Positions 41,749 to 52,094 are shown, numbered from the stretch's first letter. The stretch: DNA of 64,000 bases from Lachnospiraceae bacterium NC2004 (GCA_000621905.1 JHXB01000007.1:62001-126000); one strand, 5' to 3'. The notes: generated by a model from the sequence alone, not told the origin. Numbers and translations are program-made.

Positions 41749-41859
41749 TTATTGAGTGAACAATCCTGAGAGCAGCATTGAACATACCATTGCAACTATA
41801 ACAACTAAGATTACGATGGACATGATGCGCTTGTTCTTAGGTTTATTAAAATTAATCAT
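41749..41859 (-). CDS. 36-residue single-pass membrane microprotein
   Basis: ATG at 41859 preceded by AAGGAGGTGAAACA, the strongest ribosome binding site in the neighbourhood, then 36 codons to TAA at 41749. The product starts MINFNKPKNKR (basic) and continues as one hydrophobic helix IMSIVILVVIVAMVCSMLLS ending GLFTQ, so N-in with a short outer tail. Its start is 29 nt from the start of the oppositely directed gene at 41889, so each gene's promoter must lie within the other. I know no function. Confidence 0.6.
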   Translation of the reverse strand: MINFNKPKNKRIMSIVILVVIVAMVCSMLLSGLFTQ

Positions 41860-41888
41860 TGTTTCACCTCCTTGAAAGGATAGATATT

Positions 41889-42509
41889 ATGCCTATTTTA
41901 GTCTTTTTTGTAATATTCGCCGTATGGACCATGTACGAGATCAGAAAAAGCAACAACAAAGGCAAAGCCATATCTGAAGCTTTTTGGCAACGAGAAAATG
42001 ACGCCAATAACGTCAGACGACAGGATATCAGCAATTTAGATTATATTGATATTCCTTATGATGAGCTGCCATTTGATGATAATGCACATGAACCGATAAA
42101 GAATTATCAGGACAAAATCCTAAAGCTTAAAGGCTCAAAGATCCTTAATCTTACAGGTTACACCAACACTGATCTTAAGATGATGTATGGTCCTGCTAAT
42201 CTCAATGATCTGACCGAATATGACAACAACTATATAACTTTAGTGTCCAATCTTGGTTTGTGGATTAAAGCACTTGACGACGAGAATCACGATGCCAACA
42301 CAAACGCCATCAAAGCCCTAGCCTCATACGCCGTATCAATCGGAAGCGACGTAAGCACCACTTACAAGATACTCGCTTCAATATATCTCGAATCGGATAT
42401 GATTCCCGAGATATATGAACTTATTGACAAAGCCACTGAGCTAAACAGCCTCAACAAAGATGTCATAGTCACGCACTTAAGATCATTATTAGAATCTGAT
42501 ATATCATAA
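41889..42509 (+). CDS. Membrane-anchored hypothetical protein with helical repeats
   Basis: A 206-residue protein. A hydrophobic N-terminal segment (PILVFFVIFAVWTMYEI) anchors it; the rest is cytoplasmic and mostly helical, with a tetratricopeptide-like C-terminal part (AIKALASYAVSIG, TYKILASIYLE, IYELIDKATELN) typical of TPR helices. No confident family. ATG at 41889 has GAAAGGATAG before it. Divergent from the microprotein gene, and it ends at a clear hairpin. Confidence 0.6.
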   Translation: MPILVFFVIFAVWTMYEIRKSNNKGKAISEAFWQRENDANNVRRQDISNLDYIDIPYDELPFDDNAHEPIKNYQDKILKLKGSKILNLTGYTNTDLKMMYGPANLNDLTEYDNNYITLVSNLGLWIKALDDENHDANTNAIKALASYAVSIGSDVSTTYKILASIYLESDMIPEIYELIDKATELNSLNKDVIVTHLRSLLESDIS

Positions 42510-42510
42510 A

Positions 42511-42543
42511 GAGTCGAGTAGTTATAAACTACCCGACTTTTTT
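42511..42543. terminator. Terminator between convergent genes
   Basis: AGTCG.GTAGTT/AACTAC.CGACT stem with a TATA loop, followed by six T residues on the plus strand and A-rich on the other side. Confidence 0.8.
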
Positions 42544-42544
42544 A

Positions 42545-43186
42545 TTAGTTAAGCTTCTCGTTGAACTTATCTACTATCTTATCTGCATTATCACTGACAA
42601 CATACATTACATAATTGCCTGATGTGACAATCTTAGCTCCGTCAAGACGCTTGAACTGCTCAGGAATATAATCCTGGAAAGAACTCTTCTGGCTGCTAAG
42701 TCTTCCCTCAGCACCTGCCTTAATCTTGTCAACTCCTGAAGCGTCCTTAGCTTCAATAATAACAAGCTCATCGGCTAAAGCTACATCTCCGATAACACCT
42801 TTAGCGTTGTTGAAATCAGACTCATCAAGCTCGTAATAGTAAGCAACTTTAGATGCGTCAAGATCAACTGTCTTGGCAAGTCCCATCATAGGAACCAACT
42901 CGCTCATCAAAGAATCTATATCTGATGAACCTACGATATCTCCGGCTTCAGGAGCCTCGTCGCCATCCTTAATCTCATCATTACTCTTTACATTTGCATC
43001 AATGTCATCTTTAGCGGCATCTTTATCTTCAGCCTCTGTAGTAACAGCAGGCTTAGATGTGATCTGAGCGTCACTTTCTTTATCTTGGCCTCTTACCACA
43101 ACTATAATCGCGCCTATAAGACATACCAGCACAATACCAACCAATACATAAAGAGCTGTTACCTGTTTCTTACTTAAATTATTCAT
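42545..43186 (-). CDS. DUF4358 membrane-anchored protein
   Basis: A 213-residue exported protein. An N-terminal transmembrane helix (TALYVLVGIVLVCLIGAIIVVV) is followed by a Lys/Asp/Glu-rich linker and, from about residue 88, a DUF4358 domain: LMSELVPMMGLAKTVDLDAS, VAYYYELDESDFNNAKGVIG and the late GNYVMYVVSDNADKIVDKFNE. The family is common in Lachnospiraceae, often near SGNH hydrolases and MBOAT acyltransferases; its role is unknown. 15 nt after the SGNH hydrolase gene. Confidence 0.8.
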   Translation of the reverse strand: MNNLSKKQVTALYVLVGIVLVCLIGAIIVVVRGQDKESDAQITSKPAVTTEAEDKDAAKDDIDANVKSNDEIKDGDEAPEAGDIVGSSDIDSLMSELVPMMGLAKTVDLDASKVAYYYELDESDFNNAKGVIGDVALADELVIIEAKDASGVDKIKAGAEGRLSSQKSSFQDYIPEQFKRLDGAKIVTSGNYVMYVVSDNADKIVDKFNEKLN

Positions 43187-43201
43187 TACATTTATCCTTT
43201 C

Positions 43202-44089
43202 TTATTTGTCATTCTTAAGAGTTTCTTTAACCAACTTAACCCATTTCTCATATGCGTCCGGCTGCAAATGATATCCGTCCGAACTAATCTCAGACGAGAG
43301 ACATCCCTTGCTTGTAACATACTTAGAATGAACATCCAAATATGTCACATAATCGTACTTACCGGCTATCTTTTTAATTCTCTTGTTAAATGTATTGATG
43401 CGCTTGTTAGACAATAGCTTGTGCGACTTGGCAAAATTCTTCGTAACCGGAAGAAGCGATTCTGCGTAAATCTTAGCATTTGGCATCTTATCATGAAGCT
43501 TCTCAATAAGCTTAATATAGTTATCTTCGATGTCATCAAGAGTGTAAATACTGTAGTTTAAGTCGTTAATTCCAAGCATTACGAAAATGTAATCAGGATT
43601 GGGCTTAGCTATCTTCTTGATCTTCTTCATAGCCTGCTCAATACTTGTACCTCTCTCAGCTATAACATGGTCTATCTCCTGATATCCATAGTAGCTTAAT
43701 CCTTCGGTAAGAGAGTCACCGACAAATACTGTATTCTCGTATCTCTCATTAACAACATCTTTAGCTGTATCTTTGATATAACCTGCCACAGTATCACCGA
43801 AATCTTCGCCAGTTGCAATCTCAGCCTGTGAGTATGTGAGCTCGTATGGCGGAATAACTTCTTTCTTATTGCCTGTTACCTTGATAACAATGAAGACTAT
43901 AAGAAGAACCGCTACAGCTCCAAGCATGATAAACAGAGGCATTAGATTAGCTTCTTTATTGATGTTGTCCAATATCTGTGCATCAGCACCTGATACATTA
44001 GAACCGGCCTGATCGCTATTTATGGTAGAATTGACCTTTTGGATGTCGCTGTCTACCTTTCCTAATTGTTCCTTTTCAGGGCTACTCAT
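43202..44089 (-). CDS. Membrane-anchored SGNH/GDSL hydrolase
   Basis: A 295-residue esterase or lipase-like enzyme. A cytoplasmic N-terminus and one transmembrane segment at about 48-68 precede an outer SGNH domain: block I VFVGDSLTEGLSYYG with the Ser, block III MLGINDLNYS with the Asn, and block V SSDGYHLQPDAYEKW with Asp and His. The ATG at 44089 has GGAGG nine nt before it. With the DUF4358 gene it probably forms a wall or polysaccharide deacetylation pair; no O-acyltransferase gene is nearby. Confidence 0.87.
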   Translation of the reverse strand: MSSPEKEQLGKVDSDIQKVNSTINSDQAGSNVSGADAQILDNINKEANLMPLFIMLGAVAVLLIVFIVIKVTGNKKEVIPPYELTYSQAEIATGEDFGDTVAGYIKDTAKDVVNERYENTVFVGDSLTEGLSYYGYQEIDHVIAERGTSIEQAMKKIKKIAKPNPDYIFVMLGINDLNYSIYTLDDIEDNYIKLIEKLHDKMPNAKIYAESLLPVTKNFAKSHKLLSNKRINTFNKRIKKIAGKYDYVTYLDVHSKYVTSKGCLSSEISSDGYHLQPDAYEKWVKLVKETLKNDK

Positions 44090-44113
44090 TGTAAGCATCC
44101 TCCACTCATTTTG

Positions 44114-46219
44114 TTATATTGATTTAAGTACTACTGCAGATATCTTTTTAAGGTTTATCTCAACCGCTCCATCTAACACAACATACTGCATAGACTCGGT
44201 TGTGTAGCCTTCTTCGGTAGTCTCAATAACCTTAACCATATGCGTGGAATTAGGTATATTGAGCTGCCATACAGGAACCTTAACAAAAACATCTTCGTAA
44301 TTGTTGTTGATACATATCAGGAACTTATCATTAGCGTCAAACCTTCCATAGCATAGAAGCTTGTGCTGTCCGTATAAGAACTTGATAGAACCGGTCATAA
44401 GAGCTTGACTGCTCTTATGTAAAGCGATGATGTCCTTGTGGAATCTTATAAGATCATGATCCTCGTGTCCCCACGGATAAGTACGCCTGTTGTCAGGATC
44501 TGTCCATCCGCAAAGTCCGGCTTCATCACCATAATATATTGTAGGAGCGCCCGGCCATGTCATCTGCATAACAACAGCCTCTCTTAAAACCCCTTTATTA
44601 ACATTATCATTGGCAGCCTCAGCGCCAAGCGAATTGGTTCTTCCGACCCTTCTGTTGGTTCTTGTCAAAAACCTTGAATGATCATGATTAGATAACTCGT
44701 TCATGGCCACCTGCAAGGAACTTGTATGAAACCTTGACATATGGTGCTCCATCGAGCCTCTAAACGCATCTATGCTACCTAAAAGGTCGCCTCTAAACTC
44801 ATCACTGTGCTTCTCCATACCGGTCAAAAACCAGGTTATAGGCTCCATAAAGGCGTCATAGTTCATGACTGTATCCCACTGATCACCCTTCAACCAGCTA
44901 CTCGGATCACCGTAATGCTCAGCCAATATAATAGCATTAGGGTTGGCCGACTTAACTGCTCTTCTAAAGTCTCTCCAGAATTGATGATTGTATTCAGGAG
45001 AATGTCCAAGATCCGCAGCCACATCAAGTCTCCATCCATCCACATTAAACGGTGGGCTGACCCATTTGCGTCCTATATCTAAAATGTAATTGTATAGCTT
45101 CTCGCTGCCTTCGTAGTTGAGCTTAGGAAGGGTGTCATGTCCCCACCAGCCGTCGTACGAATTGTTGTAAGGCCAATTGTCCTCGTGAAACCTGAAGAAA
45201 GAGTTGTAAGGACTCTCCTTATCGACATATGCGCCCTTGGCATAACCGTCTTCCTTCTCGTATATTCTCTCTTTATCAAGCCATTTGTTAAATGAACCGC
45301 AGTGATTGAAAACACCATCTAAGATAACCTTCATTCCGCGGTTATGAATCTCTTCCACAAGCTTGATAAACAGCTGATTACTTGCTTCTAAGTTGGCTTT
45401 GTCTGTAACTCTTCTGATATACTTAGTAGCCTTATTGTTGTCCCAGACGCCTTCCTCTAATGGCTCACCGCCATCATTTACAATCACACCGAAGTGTGGA
45501 TCTATGTAATCATAATCCTGAATGTCGTACTTATGATTAGATGGTGACACAAAGAGCGGATTAAAGTAAATGACATCTACACCCAGGTCTTTAAGGTAGT
45601 CGAGCTTATCCATGACACCTTTTAAATCTCCGCCGTAAAAGCACCTGACATCCATCTCCTTAGGATATTCATCCCAATCCTTGACCTGAATAACAGGCTG
45701 TCCGATGTAGATATACTCGCCGTCAACTACATCATTAGACTTGTCTCCATTACAGAATCTATCAACATAAATCTGGTAGAATACAGCACCTTTAGCCCAA
45801 TCCGGCGTTGAAAATCCGGGAACCAACGTAAAGTTGTAATATGGATTGACTTCTCTATCAACTCCACGCTTATGATAATAACAGGTACATCTTCCAGATA
45901 CTATCTCAAAACAATAGCTGATCGGCTTATCACCAAGCGCAACTTGAGCTTCATAATAATCAAACAATCTGTCAGATGAAATACGATTCATCTTGAGTCT
46001 GTTGTCATCGACTCTTACATAAACAGCATCAACATTATCCTTAGCTGTTCTAAACTTAAGCTTGACGCCCTCGTAAGGTTTAGGTTCAGGCGGATTCCTG
46101 TACTCTTTGGTACCGTCAGCAAAAAGCGCGTCCTGGTTAATTACAGGCATACAAGCATTAATATATACTTTCTTTTTTAATATGTCCGACTGAAGGGAAG
46201 TATTAATCTGTAATTCCAT
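44114..46219 (-). CDS. GH13 alpha-amylase-type enzyme (neopullulanase / maltogenic-like)
   Basis: A 701-residue cytoplasmic alpha-glucan hydrolase. The N-terminal 130 residues are a beta-sandwich like CBM34. The barrel has DVIYFNPLFVSPSNHKYD, the conserved region LDGVFNHCG, the nucleophile in DGWRLDVAADLGH, the acid Glu in IILAEHYGDPSSW and the third acid in NELSNHDHSRF. TIYYGDEAGLCGWTDPDNR is typical of cyclodextrinase/neopullulanase members. The long insert after region I is normal for them. No signal peptide. It follows ftsH with a 52-nt gap. Confidence 0.9.
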   Translation of the reverse strand: MELQINTSLQSDILKKKVYINACMPVINQDALFADGTKEYRNPPEPKPYEGVKLKFRTAKDNVDAVYVRVDDNRLKMNRISSDRLFDYYEAQVALGDKPISYCFEIVSGRCTCYYHKRGVDREVNPYYNFTLVPGFSTPDWAKGAVFYQIYVDRFCNGDKSNDVVDGEYIYIGQPVIQVKDWDEYPKEMDVRCFYGGDLKGVMDKLDYLKDLGVDVIYFNPLFVSPSNHKYDIQDYDYIDPHFGVIVNDGGEPLEEGVWDNNKATKYIRRVTDKANLEASNQLFIKLVEEIHNRGMKVILDGVFNHCGSFNKWLDKERIYEKEDGYAKGAYVDKESPYNSFFRFHEDNWPYNNSYDGWWGHDTLPKLNYEGSEKLYNYILDIGRKWVSPPFNVDGWRLDVAADLGHSPEYNHQFWRDFRRAVKSANPNAIILAEHYGDPSSWLKGDQWDTVMNYDAFMEPITWFLTGMEKHSDEFRGDLLGSIDAFRGSMEHHMSRFHTSSLQVAMNELSNHDHSRFLTRTNRRVGRTNSLGAEAANDNVNKGVLREAVVMQMTWPGAPTIYYGDEAGLCGWTDPDNRRTYPWGHEDHDLIRFHKDIIALHKSSQALMTGSIKFLYGQHKLLCYGRFDANDKFLICINNNYEDVFVKVPVWQLNIPNSTHMVKVIETTEEGYTTESMQYVVLDGAVEINLKKISAVVLKSI

Positions 46220-46271
46220 ATTCTAAAGACAGCCCCTGCCGTCACTCCTCCTTGTAAACACTCTTTCGCCC

Positions 46272-48131
46272 TTACACTACAGGCTCAGGCTCTAAAGACT
46301 CCTGAGGTTCAAATAGTGCCTCAAACTCCTTACGATCTATACGCTCCCTCTCAAGCAATATCTCTGAGCACTTGTGAAGAACATCCATATTCTCCACAAT
46401 AATGCGCTTAGCATCCTCATAGCACTCATCAATAATACGCTTAACTTCTTTGTCAATGGTCTTAGAAATAGCTTCACCATAAGGTTTAGCATGACCCAAA
46501 TCACGACCTAAAAATACCTCGTCGTCCTCCTGAGTCTCATAGTTGATAAAACCTAACTTCTCAGAAAAACCGTACTTGGTAACCATAGCTCTAGCATAAG
46601 CTGTAGCCTGCTTGATATCCTGTGACGCACCTGTTGTAACATCGTCAAATATAAGCTCCTCAGCTATACGACCACCCATGCTGACCTTGATATCCTGAAG
46701 CATCTTACCCTTAGTCAAGTACGTGTTGTCATTTTCAGGAAGTGGCATGGTATATCCACCTGCTCCTATACCGGTCGGTATAATAGAAACCGTATGCACA
46801 GGTCCCACATCAGGAAGCAAATGGAACAAAATAGCATGGCCTGTCTCATGATAAGCGGTAATTCTTCTCTCTTTATCAGGCACAAGCCTGCTCTTTTTCT
46901 CGGTTCCGATGCCGACTTTGATAAATGCTTTGTCAACATCTTCCTTCTTGATAAACTTACGGTCATCTCTTGCAGCATAAATAGCAGACTCGTTCATAAG
47001 GTTCTCCAAATCCGCTCCTGCAAATCCAACAGTTGTCCTTGCAATCTCGTGAAGATCAACATCTTCCGCAAGTGACTTATCCTTAGTATGAATCTTTAAA
47101 ATATCCTCTCTACCCTTGACATCAGGCTTACCAACATAAACCTTACGGTCGAAACGACCGGGTCTAAGAATAGCAGGATCAAGTATATCAACACGGTTGG
47201 TTGCTGCTATAACGATTATTCCTTCATTTACACCGAAACCGTCCATCTCGACAAGCATCTGGTTAAGCGTCTGCTCTCTCTCGTCGTGACCGCCACCAAG
47301 ACCGCTGCCTCGGCGTCTTGCCACAGCATCAATCTCATCAATGAAAATGATACAAGGAGAGTTCATCTTAGCTTCCGCAAAAAGATCTCTAACCCTGCTC
47401 GCACCTACACCGACAAACATCTCAACGAAGTCCGAACCGGAAATGCTGAAAAATGGAACCTTCGCTTCTCCTGCAATAGCCTTGGCTAGAAGAGTCTTAC
47501 CTGTTCCCGGAGGGCCCACCATGATAACACCTTTAGGAATACGTGCTCCGGCCTCAACAAACTTGGTAGGATCCTTAAGGAAATCAACAATCTCACTGAC
47601 CTCTTCCTTCTCCTCCTCTAAGCCCGCAACTTTAGAGAAATCTGTCTCTATATCCTCACCGTTGGTCATCCTGGCCTTGCTCTTACCAAAGCTCATGACT
47701 CTTCCGCCACCCCCGGCTCCGCCACCGGCCTGGCTTCCAACGATTGATATTATCACAATACAAATGATACCGACTATTATGTACGGTAATAAAGTCGCAA
47801 GTAAACCCGGTCTTGTCACATCCTGAATATGCACCTTAACCTTAGGATAGTTCTTAAGAACCTCATTGGTGACATAATTGACATCAGAAACATAAAATTC
47901 TTTGGCTGCTCCCAACCTAAACGAAACTGATACAACACCCGTAGGAACCTCTGAATTCTGCTTAATAATAACGCTGTCTACGTTATCCTCGGCAAGAGCC
48001 TCCTTAAAATCACTCATCGTATATTCTTCAACCGGCTTTCTGGCACTCTGATAATAGAGATAGAATCCCAAAAAGCACGCCAATATTAACATAAAGTAAA
48101 ATGTTACTCCAAGTCCTGTCTTTCTGTTCAC
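46272..48131 (-). CDS. ftsH: ATP-dependent zinc metalloprotease FtsH
   Basis: Membrane-bound AAA+ protease for misfolded membrane proteins and regulators. 619 residues. Two transmembrane helices, about 8-28 and 108-132, flank an outer domain; a Gly-rich linker follows. The ATPase has [18 protein letters not shown] and the arginine-finger region [11 protein letters not shown], and the protease has HETGHAIL with the zinc ligands. The tail is short. The gene order tilS-hpt-ftsH is the conserved one. 11 nt downstream of hpt. Confidence 0.97.
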   Translation of the reverse strand: MNRKTGLGVTFYFMLILACFLGFYLYYQSARKPVEEYTMSDFKEALAEDNVDSVIIKQNSEVPTGVVSVSFRLGAAKEFYVSDVNYVTNEVLKNYPKVKVHIQDVTRPGLLATLLPYIIVGIICIVIISIVGSQAGGGAGGGGRVMSFGKSKARMTNGEDIETDFSKVAGLEEEKEEVSEIVDFLKDPTKFVEAGARIPKGVIMVGPPGTGKTLLAKAIAGEAKVPFFSISGSDFVEMFVGVGASRVRDLFAEAKMNSPCIIFIDEIDAVARRRGSGLGGGHDEREQTLNQMLVEMDGFGVNEGIIVIAATNRVDILDPAILRPGRFDRKVYVGKPDVKGREDILKIHTKDKSLAEDVDLHEIARTTVGFAGADLENLMNESAIYAARDDRKFIKKEDVDKAFIKVGIGTEKKSRLVPDKERRITAYHETGHAILFHLLPDVGPVHTVSIIPTGIGAGGYTMPLPENDNTYLTKGKMLQDIKVSMGGRIAEELIFDDVTTGASQDIKQATAYARAMVTKYGFSEKLGFINYETQEDDEVFLGRDLGHAKPYGEAISKTIDKEVKRIIDECYEDAKRIIVENMDVLHKCSEILLERERIDRKEFEALFEPQESLEPEPVV

Positions 48132-48142
48132 TAAAAAACCTC

Positions 48143-48673
48143 CTAATCGTCGCTCTCTACAACACCAATATATGGCAGATTGCGATATTTCTGAGCATAG
48201 TCTAAACCGTATCCCACTACGAACTCGTCAGGGATTGTAAATCCGGTATATTTAACATTGATATCATATTCTCTGCGCTCAGGCTTACTTAAAAGAGTAC
48301 ATATCTCTATACTCTTAGGATTTCTCTTCATGAGCATAGGTACAAGCTCACTTAAAGTCTTGCCTGAATCCACGATATCCTCTGCAATTATGACATTCTT
48401 GCCCTCAATGGACTCGTCAAGATCCTTAACAATCTTAACTGTGCCGGAGCTTACGGTATTGTTGCCATAACTTGAAACACACATGAAATCAATGGATAAA
48501 GGAAGATCTATCCTCTTAGCCAATTCACACGCAAAAAAGGCTCCGCCTTTAAGGACGCAGATAAGGTGAACCTCCTCACCCTCATAATCCTTAGTAATCT
48601 GAGAGCCTAAATCATCTATTCTTGCGTCAACCTCTGATTCCTCGAGCATAACGCGTACATTACTGTCTTTCAT
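48143..48673 (-). CDS. hpt: Hypoxanthine phosphoribosyltransferase
   Basis: Makes IMP or GMP from hypoxanthine or guanine and PRPP. 176 residues. The PRPP motif is VIIAEDIVDSGKTLSEL; the flexible loop region MCVSSYGNNTVSSG and the purine-site segment PDEFVVGYGLDYAQKYRNLPYIG are typical. Its start overlaps the tilS stop by 4 nt, giving the standard tilS-hpt pairing. Confidence 0.96.
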   Translation of the reverse strand: MKDSNVRVMLEESEVDARIDDLGSQITKDYEGEEVHLICVLKGGAFFACELAKRIDLPLSIDFMCVSSYGNNTVSSGTVKIVKDLDESIEGKNVIIAEDIVDSGKTLSELVPMLMKRNPKSIEICTLLSKPERREYDINVKYTGFTIPDEFVVGYGLDYAQKYRNLPYIGVVESDD

Positions 48674-50016
48674 CCCTGTTCCTCCGCATATAACCTAATA
48701 AATCTGGTGGTGTCATCGGTAACGTAATATCTCACGTTCAACCTGTATCCTACCACCCACACTATCTCGCTCCCGTCAGCCACAAGCAATATATCATCTC
48801 TCATATTGACCGGTATCTTCTCATCAATAAAGAAACGGCTAAGTTTCTTCCTGGTACCCTTCCTGTCAATGATGATATAATCGCCTTCCTTGTGCTTTCT
48901 AACAACAAGCGCACTCTCTATTTTATCACAATCTACAATCTTAGTATAGGTTTTTTTGCCGATTTTATCGGCAATTTCTTTAGATACTTCGTCAAATGTT
49001 ACCGAAAATCGAACTGTTTTTCTATCATCAGTCTCAACATACAGTCTCTTGTATCGCTTTAAGACCTTAACATTGTTAGGAAGAATCAACGCATCCGACT
49101 CACTGCTGAAATCAGCCATCTTCTCATAGTGAGTCCTGTTAATATCCTTAAGACTCACCCCTAAAGAACTTAAGTATTCCCTGATAATGTAGAACTTAAT
49201 CACATCATCTGTCTTGTCAAAATCAGCACAATCTAAGTATTCTTGGCCATACTCATGGGTGTTAACATGCCCTTCAATGTACTCTCTTGCACATTTATCA
49301 AAGTATTCCTGCTCGCTTAATATCTGTTCAGACAGCGAGATAACATGCTCAACAACGCCGGGATTAAGCCTCTCAAGTTCAGGAATAATAACATTTCTCA
49401 CATAGTTCCTTGAATAGTCATTATCAAGATTGGTGGAATCAGTGACATATTCCTCACCCTTGACATCAAGATAGCTTAAAAGCTCAGCCTTCCTGACATG
49501 AAGAAACGGCCTTATATATGTTAGTCCCTCCTGGATTGTGACCGGCTTAATTCCGGCTAAACCGTAGCTTCCGGTTCCCCTTGCAATCCTAAAGAAAAAT
49601 GTCTCCACTTGGTCATCAGCATGGTGAGCCAATATAACCGCCGCATTTTTGGCATCAAGCGTAGTCGCTGCGTCTTTAAAGCACTGTCTTCTGTATATCC
49701 TTCCAGCTTCCTCAACGCTTACTTTCCATTCTCCTGCAAATGCAGTCACATCCCCACTGTATTCCCTGTAGGCGATTCCGTATTTCTCGGCTGTCTTCTT
49801 GGTGAAATCCCTGTCTCTTAAGGCTTCTTCACCTCTAATATTGTGATTAACATGAACAGCGACAATCCTGTCTTTTGGTATCGCACCTTCATTTGCCAAA
49901 TCAACCATAGACATGAACAAAGCCGTCGAATCCGCGCCACCCGAAAACCCGATAACAAAGCCGTCATAGTCTTTTATTAACTCTAAATCAATCAAAGCAG
50001 AAACATCATCACGCAT
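48670..50016 (-). CDS. tilS: tRNA(Ile)-lysidine synthase
   Basis: Adds lysine to C34 of tRNA-Ile(CAU), an essential step for AUA decoding. 448 residues. The PP-loop GFSGGADSTALFMSM is at about 24-38, LAHHADDQVETFFFRIARGTG is the catalytic loop, and the C-terminal TilS domain (KKLSRFFIDEKIPVNMRDD) is present. It overlaps the ABC permease gene by 8 nt at its 5' end, so it may be partly coexpressed with the transporter. Confidence 0.95.
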   Translation of the reverse strand: MRDDVSALIDLELIKDYDGFVIGFSGGADSTALFMSMVDLANEGAIPKDRIVAVHVNHNIRGEEALRDRDFTKKTAEKYGIAYREYSGDVTAFAGEWKVSVEEAGRIYRRQCFKDAATTLDAKNAAVILAHHADDQVETFFFRIARGTGSYGLAGIKPVTIQEGLTYIRPFLHVRKAELLSYLDVKGEEYVTDSTNLDNDYSRNYVRNVIIPELERLNPGVVEHVISLSEQILSEQEYFDKCAREYIEGHVNTHEYGQEYLDCADFDKTDDVIKFYIIREYLSSLGVSLKDINRTHYEKMADFSSESDALILPNNVKVLKRYKRLYVETDDRKTVRFSVTFDEVSKEIADKIGKKTYTKIVDCDKIESALVVRKHKEGDYIIIDRKGTRKKLSRFFIDEKIPVNMRDDILLVADGSEIVWVVGYRLNVRYYVTDDTTRFIRLYAEEQG

Positions 50017-51220
50017 TTAACATAACCCTTTCATTTTCAAAGGTCTTAGTGATAACAAATGCTATCAGCGCTCCAAAAATCAAGTTGACAACAATCGTAA
50101 GCAAAAGCTGAACATTGGTTATCTCCTGAGTAAGAATATTCCTCATAGCCATCGCAGGGCCGTAAAGAGGTATGAAATACTCAAAAAGATTGGTGTCACT
50201 AGACCTGAACATCGTCATTACGCCTGAGATAATAACCACTAGATAAGCAGGCATAATGTAAGTACTTGCCTCCTTCATGTCCTTGGCAAATACCGACAAA
50301 GCCGCTACTATCGCAACATATACAAAAACCATACTGATAACAAGTACGAGAAGAAGTATTGCCTGTACAACTGAAATGCTTAGCTTCATGCCATTTACAC
50401 TCATAAGTGTTGTAGCAACCGGGATACTTGCTAGCATACCGGCGCCGTAGACACATGCCGTCATAGCCGAGAGTGTCATGAGAGCCAGGAGCTTACCATA
50501 CACGATATGACTTCTCTTAACCGGAAGCACAAGCATAGTCGCCATTGTACCTCTCTCCTTCTCGCCCGCAATACTGTCACTACCTAAAGACATAGCGCCC
50601 GCAAAAAGAAGAATCGAGATTATGTAAGGTAAAACCATACCAAGCATCTTGCCGCCCGCTTTAGAGTCATCCTGAAGCTTCGCTTCGTCGTTATCGGAAT
50701 TGACTGTGAAAATACTTACTGCATCCAACGTTCCGACTCTCTCCTCAAGAAGGTCGAGCCTATACTCCTCAAGCAACGGAGAATACTTATCCATAGCGCT
50801 CTCCGAGTAATCTTCGCTCGGGTTATAGTATGTCTTGACCTGCGGAACCTTGTCTCCCTCCTTATATGAATTAATATCTTCTAAAAATCCGTCAGGGAAC
50901 TCGATAATATAGTCTACATCACCTGCAATAACCATGTCTTTAAGGTTATCAAGCTCACTCTTATCGGTAACTTTACTCACAACACCACCGTTGTCGCTAT
51001 CCTCTAGCATATCGATGAACTTATCCGGCGCACCGTAAACGTATACGGAAGACTTGTGTTCCTCAATATCTCTAAACATGGTAAATGCCATAAATCCCAT
51101 AATTCCGTATATAAGCACCATCATAAGAATAGGCATGATAAAGAGACCGAATACCATCTTGAGATCAAAAAGAACTCTTCTCATCTCTTTATTGTATATC
51201 GTCTTAATAGTATTCATCAC
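50009..51220 (-). CDS. ABC-2 type permease, NatB-like
   Basis: A 403-residue membrane subunit of an ABC exporter. An N-terminal helix (about 22-42), a large outer domain of roughly 140 residues and five further helices follow the ABC-2/NatB plan. The cytoplasmic coupling region GEKERGTMATMLVLPVKRSHIVYGKL is diagnostic. It overlaps its ATPase by 4 nt and tilS by 8 nt. In Bacillus NatAB exports sodium; a peptide or lipid cargo is also possible. Confidence 0.88.
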   Translation of the reverse strand: MMNTIKTIYNKEMRRVLFDLKMVFGLFIMPILMMVLIYGIMGFMAFTMFRDIEEHKSSVYVYGAPDKFIDMLEDSDNGGVVSKVTDKSELDNLKDMVIAGDVDYIIEFPDGFLEDINSYKEGDKVPQVKTYYNPSEDYSESAMDKYSPLLEEYRLDLLEERVGTLDAVSIFTVNSDNDEAKLQDDSKAGGKMLGMVLPYIISILLFAGAMSLGSDSIAGEKERGTMATMLVLPVKRSHIVYGKLLALMTLSAMTACVYGAGMLASIPVATTLMSVNGMKLSISVVQAILLLVLVISMVFVYVAIVAALSVFAKDMKEASTYIMPAYLVVIISGVMTMFRSSDTNLFEYFIPLYGPAMAMRNILTQEITNVQLLLTIVVNLIFGALIAFVITKTFENERVMLNA

Positions 51221-52065
51221 ATCGCCTCCCCATCATCAGTTCTCTCATGAAGCTTAATCTGCTTGTCTAGATCGTTAAGCTCTCTAAGCTCATCTTCATT
51301 GGTAATAGTAGTTCTATATATTGCGAAAAACGCGTCCTCTAAATCAGTGGTATTAGTAGCCTCTAGTATCTCTGAAAGTGTACCCGTTATAACATTTCTT
51401 CCACCGATAATCATACCAATCCTATCACAGAGTTTCTGCGCCTCAGACATAATATGAGTCGATACGATTACAACCTTACCTTTGCGTTTAAGTTCAAAAA
51501 GATAGTCTGTAACCGCCCTCGCGGTGATGATATCAAGGCCGTTAGTCGGTTCATCAAATATTACGACCTCCGGGTCGTGAACAAGACTGACCGCAATAGA
51601 AGCCTTCTGCTTCATACCGGTAGAAAGCTCCTCTATCTTCTTATCCTGAAAATCAACAATTCCAAATATATTAAAAAGCTCTTCCTGCCTTGCATCTATA
51701 ACTTCTTCGCTTAGTCCATGAAGTCTTCCAAACATCCTAAATAAGTACCTTGGAGTGAACTTTGGATCAAGCTTTAGTTCATTGGTCAGAAAGCAAATGT
51801 CAGCTCTTGCAAGCTCCGCTTCCTTTATCGTATCATGTCCCTCAACCAAAACCTCTCCTGCCGTCGGCTTTAAAAGCGTTGATATTACCCTTAAAGTGGT
51901 GGTCTTTCCGGCACCGTTAGGTCCTAAAAGTCCGAATATCTCCCCTTCATTTGCAGTAAATGACACATTATCAACAGCAATCTTCTTGCTGTCTTTGATG
52001 TTCATCTCCTTCTTCTGCTTACCGGAAAGCTTGTAAATCTTGGTAAGCCCATTAACCTCAACCAT
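51217..52065 (-). CDS. ABC transporter ATP-binding protein, NatA-like
   Basis: A 282-residue ATPase partner of the permease downstream. Walker A GPNGAGKTTTL, signature LSTGMKQKASIA, Walker B VVIFDEPTNGLD and the H-loop STHIMSEAQK are intact, followed by a short C-terminal domain. GGAGG precedes ATG. A candidate promoter lies in the 106-nt gap upstream, so the transporter can be expressed apart from ftsB. Confidence 0.92.
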   Translation of the reverse strand: MVEVNGLTKIYKLSGKQKKEMNIKDSKKIAVDNVSFTANEGEIFGLLGPNGAGKTTTLRVISTLLKPTAGEVLVEGHDTIKEAELARADICFLTNELKLDPKFTPRYLFRMFGRLHGLSEEVIDARQEELFNIFGIVDFQDKKIEELSTGMKQKASIAVSLVHDPEVVIFDEPTNGLDIITARAVTDYLFELKRKGKVVIVSTHIMSEAQKLCDRIGMIIGGRNVITGTLSEILEATNTTDLEDAFFAIYRTTITNEDELRELNDLDKQIKLHERTDDGEAM

Positions 52066-52094
52066 TATAAACCTCCTTACCTAAAAAAATGAGA

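Noticed and set aside
47341-47826. 161-codon plus-strand frame opposite ftsH
   Set aside because: Shadow of the Gly- and Ala-rich FtsH ATPase region; no binding site and no family match.
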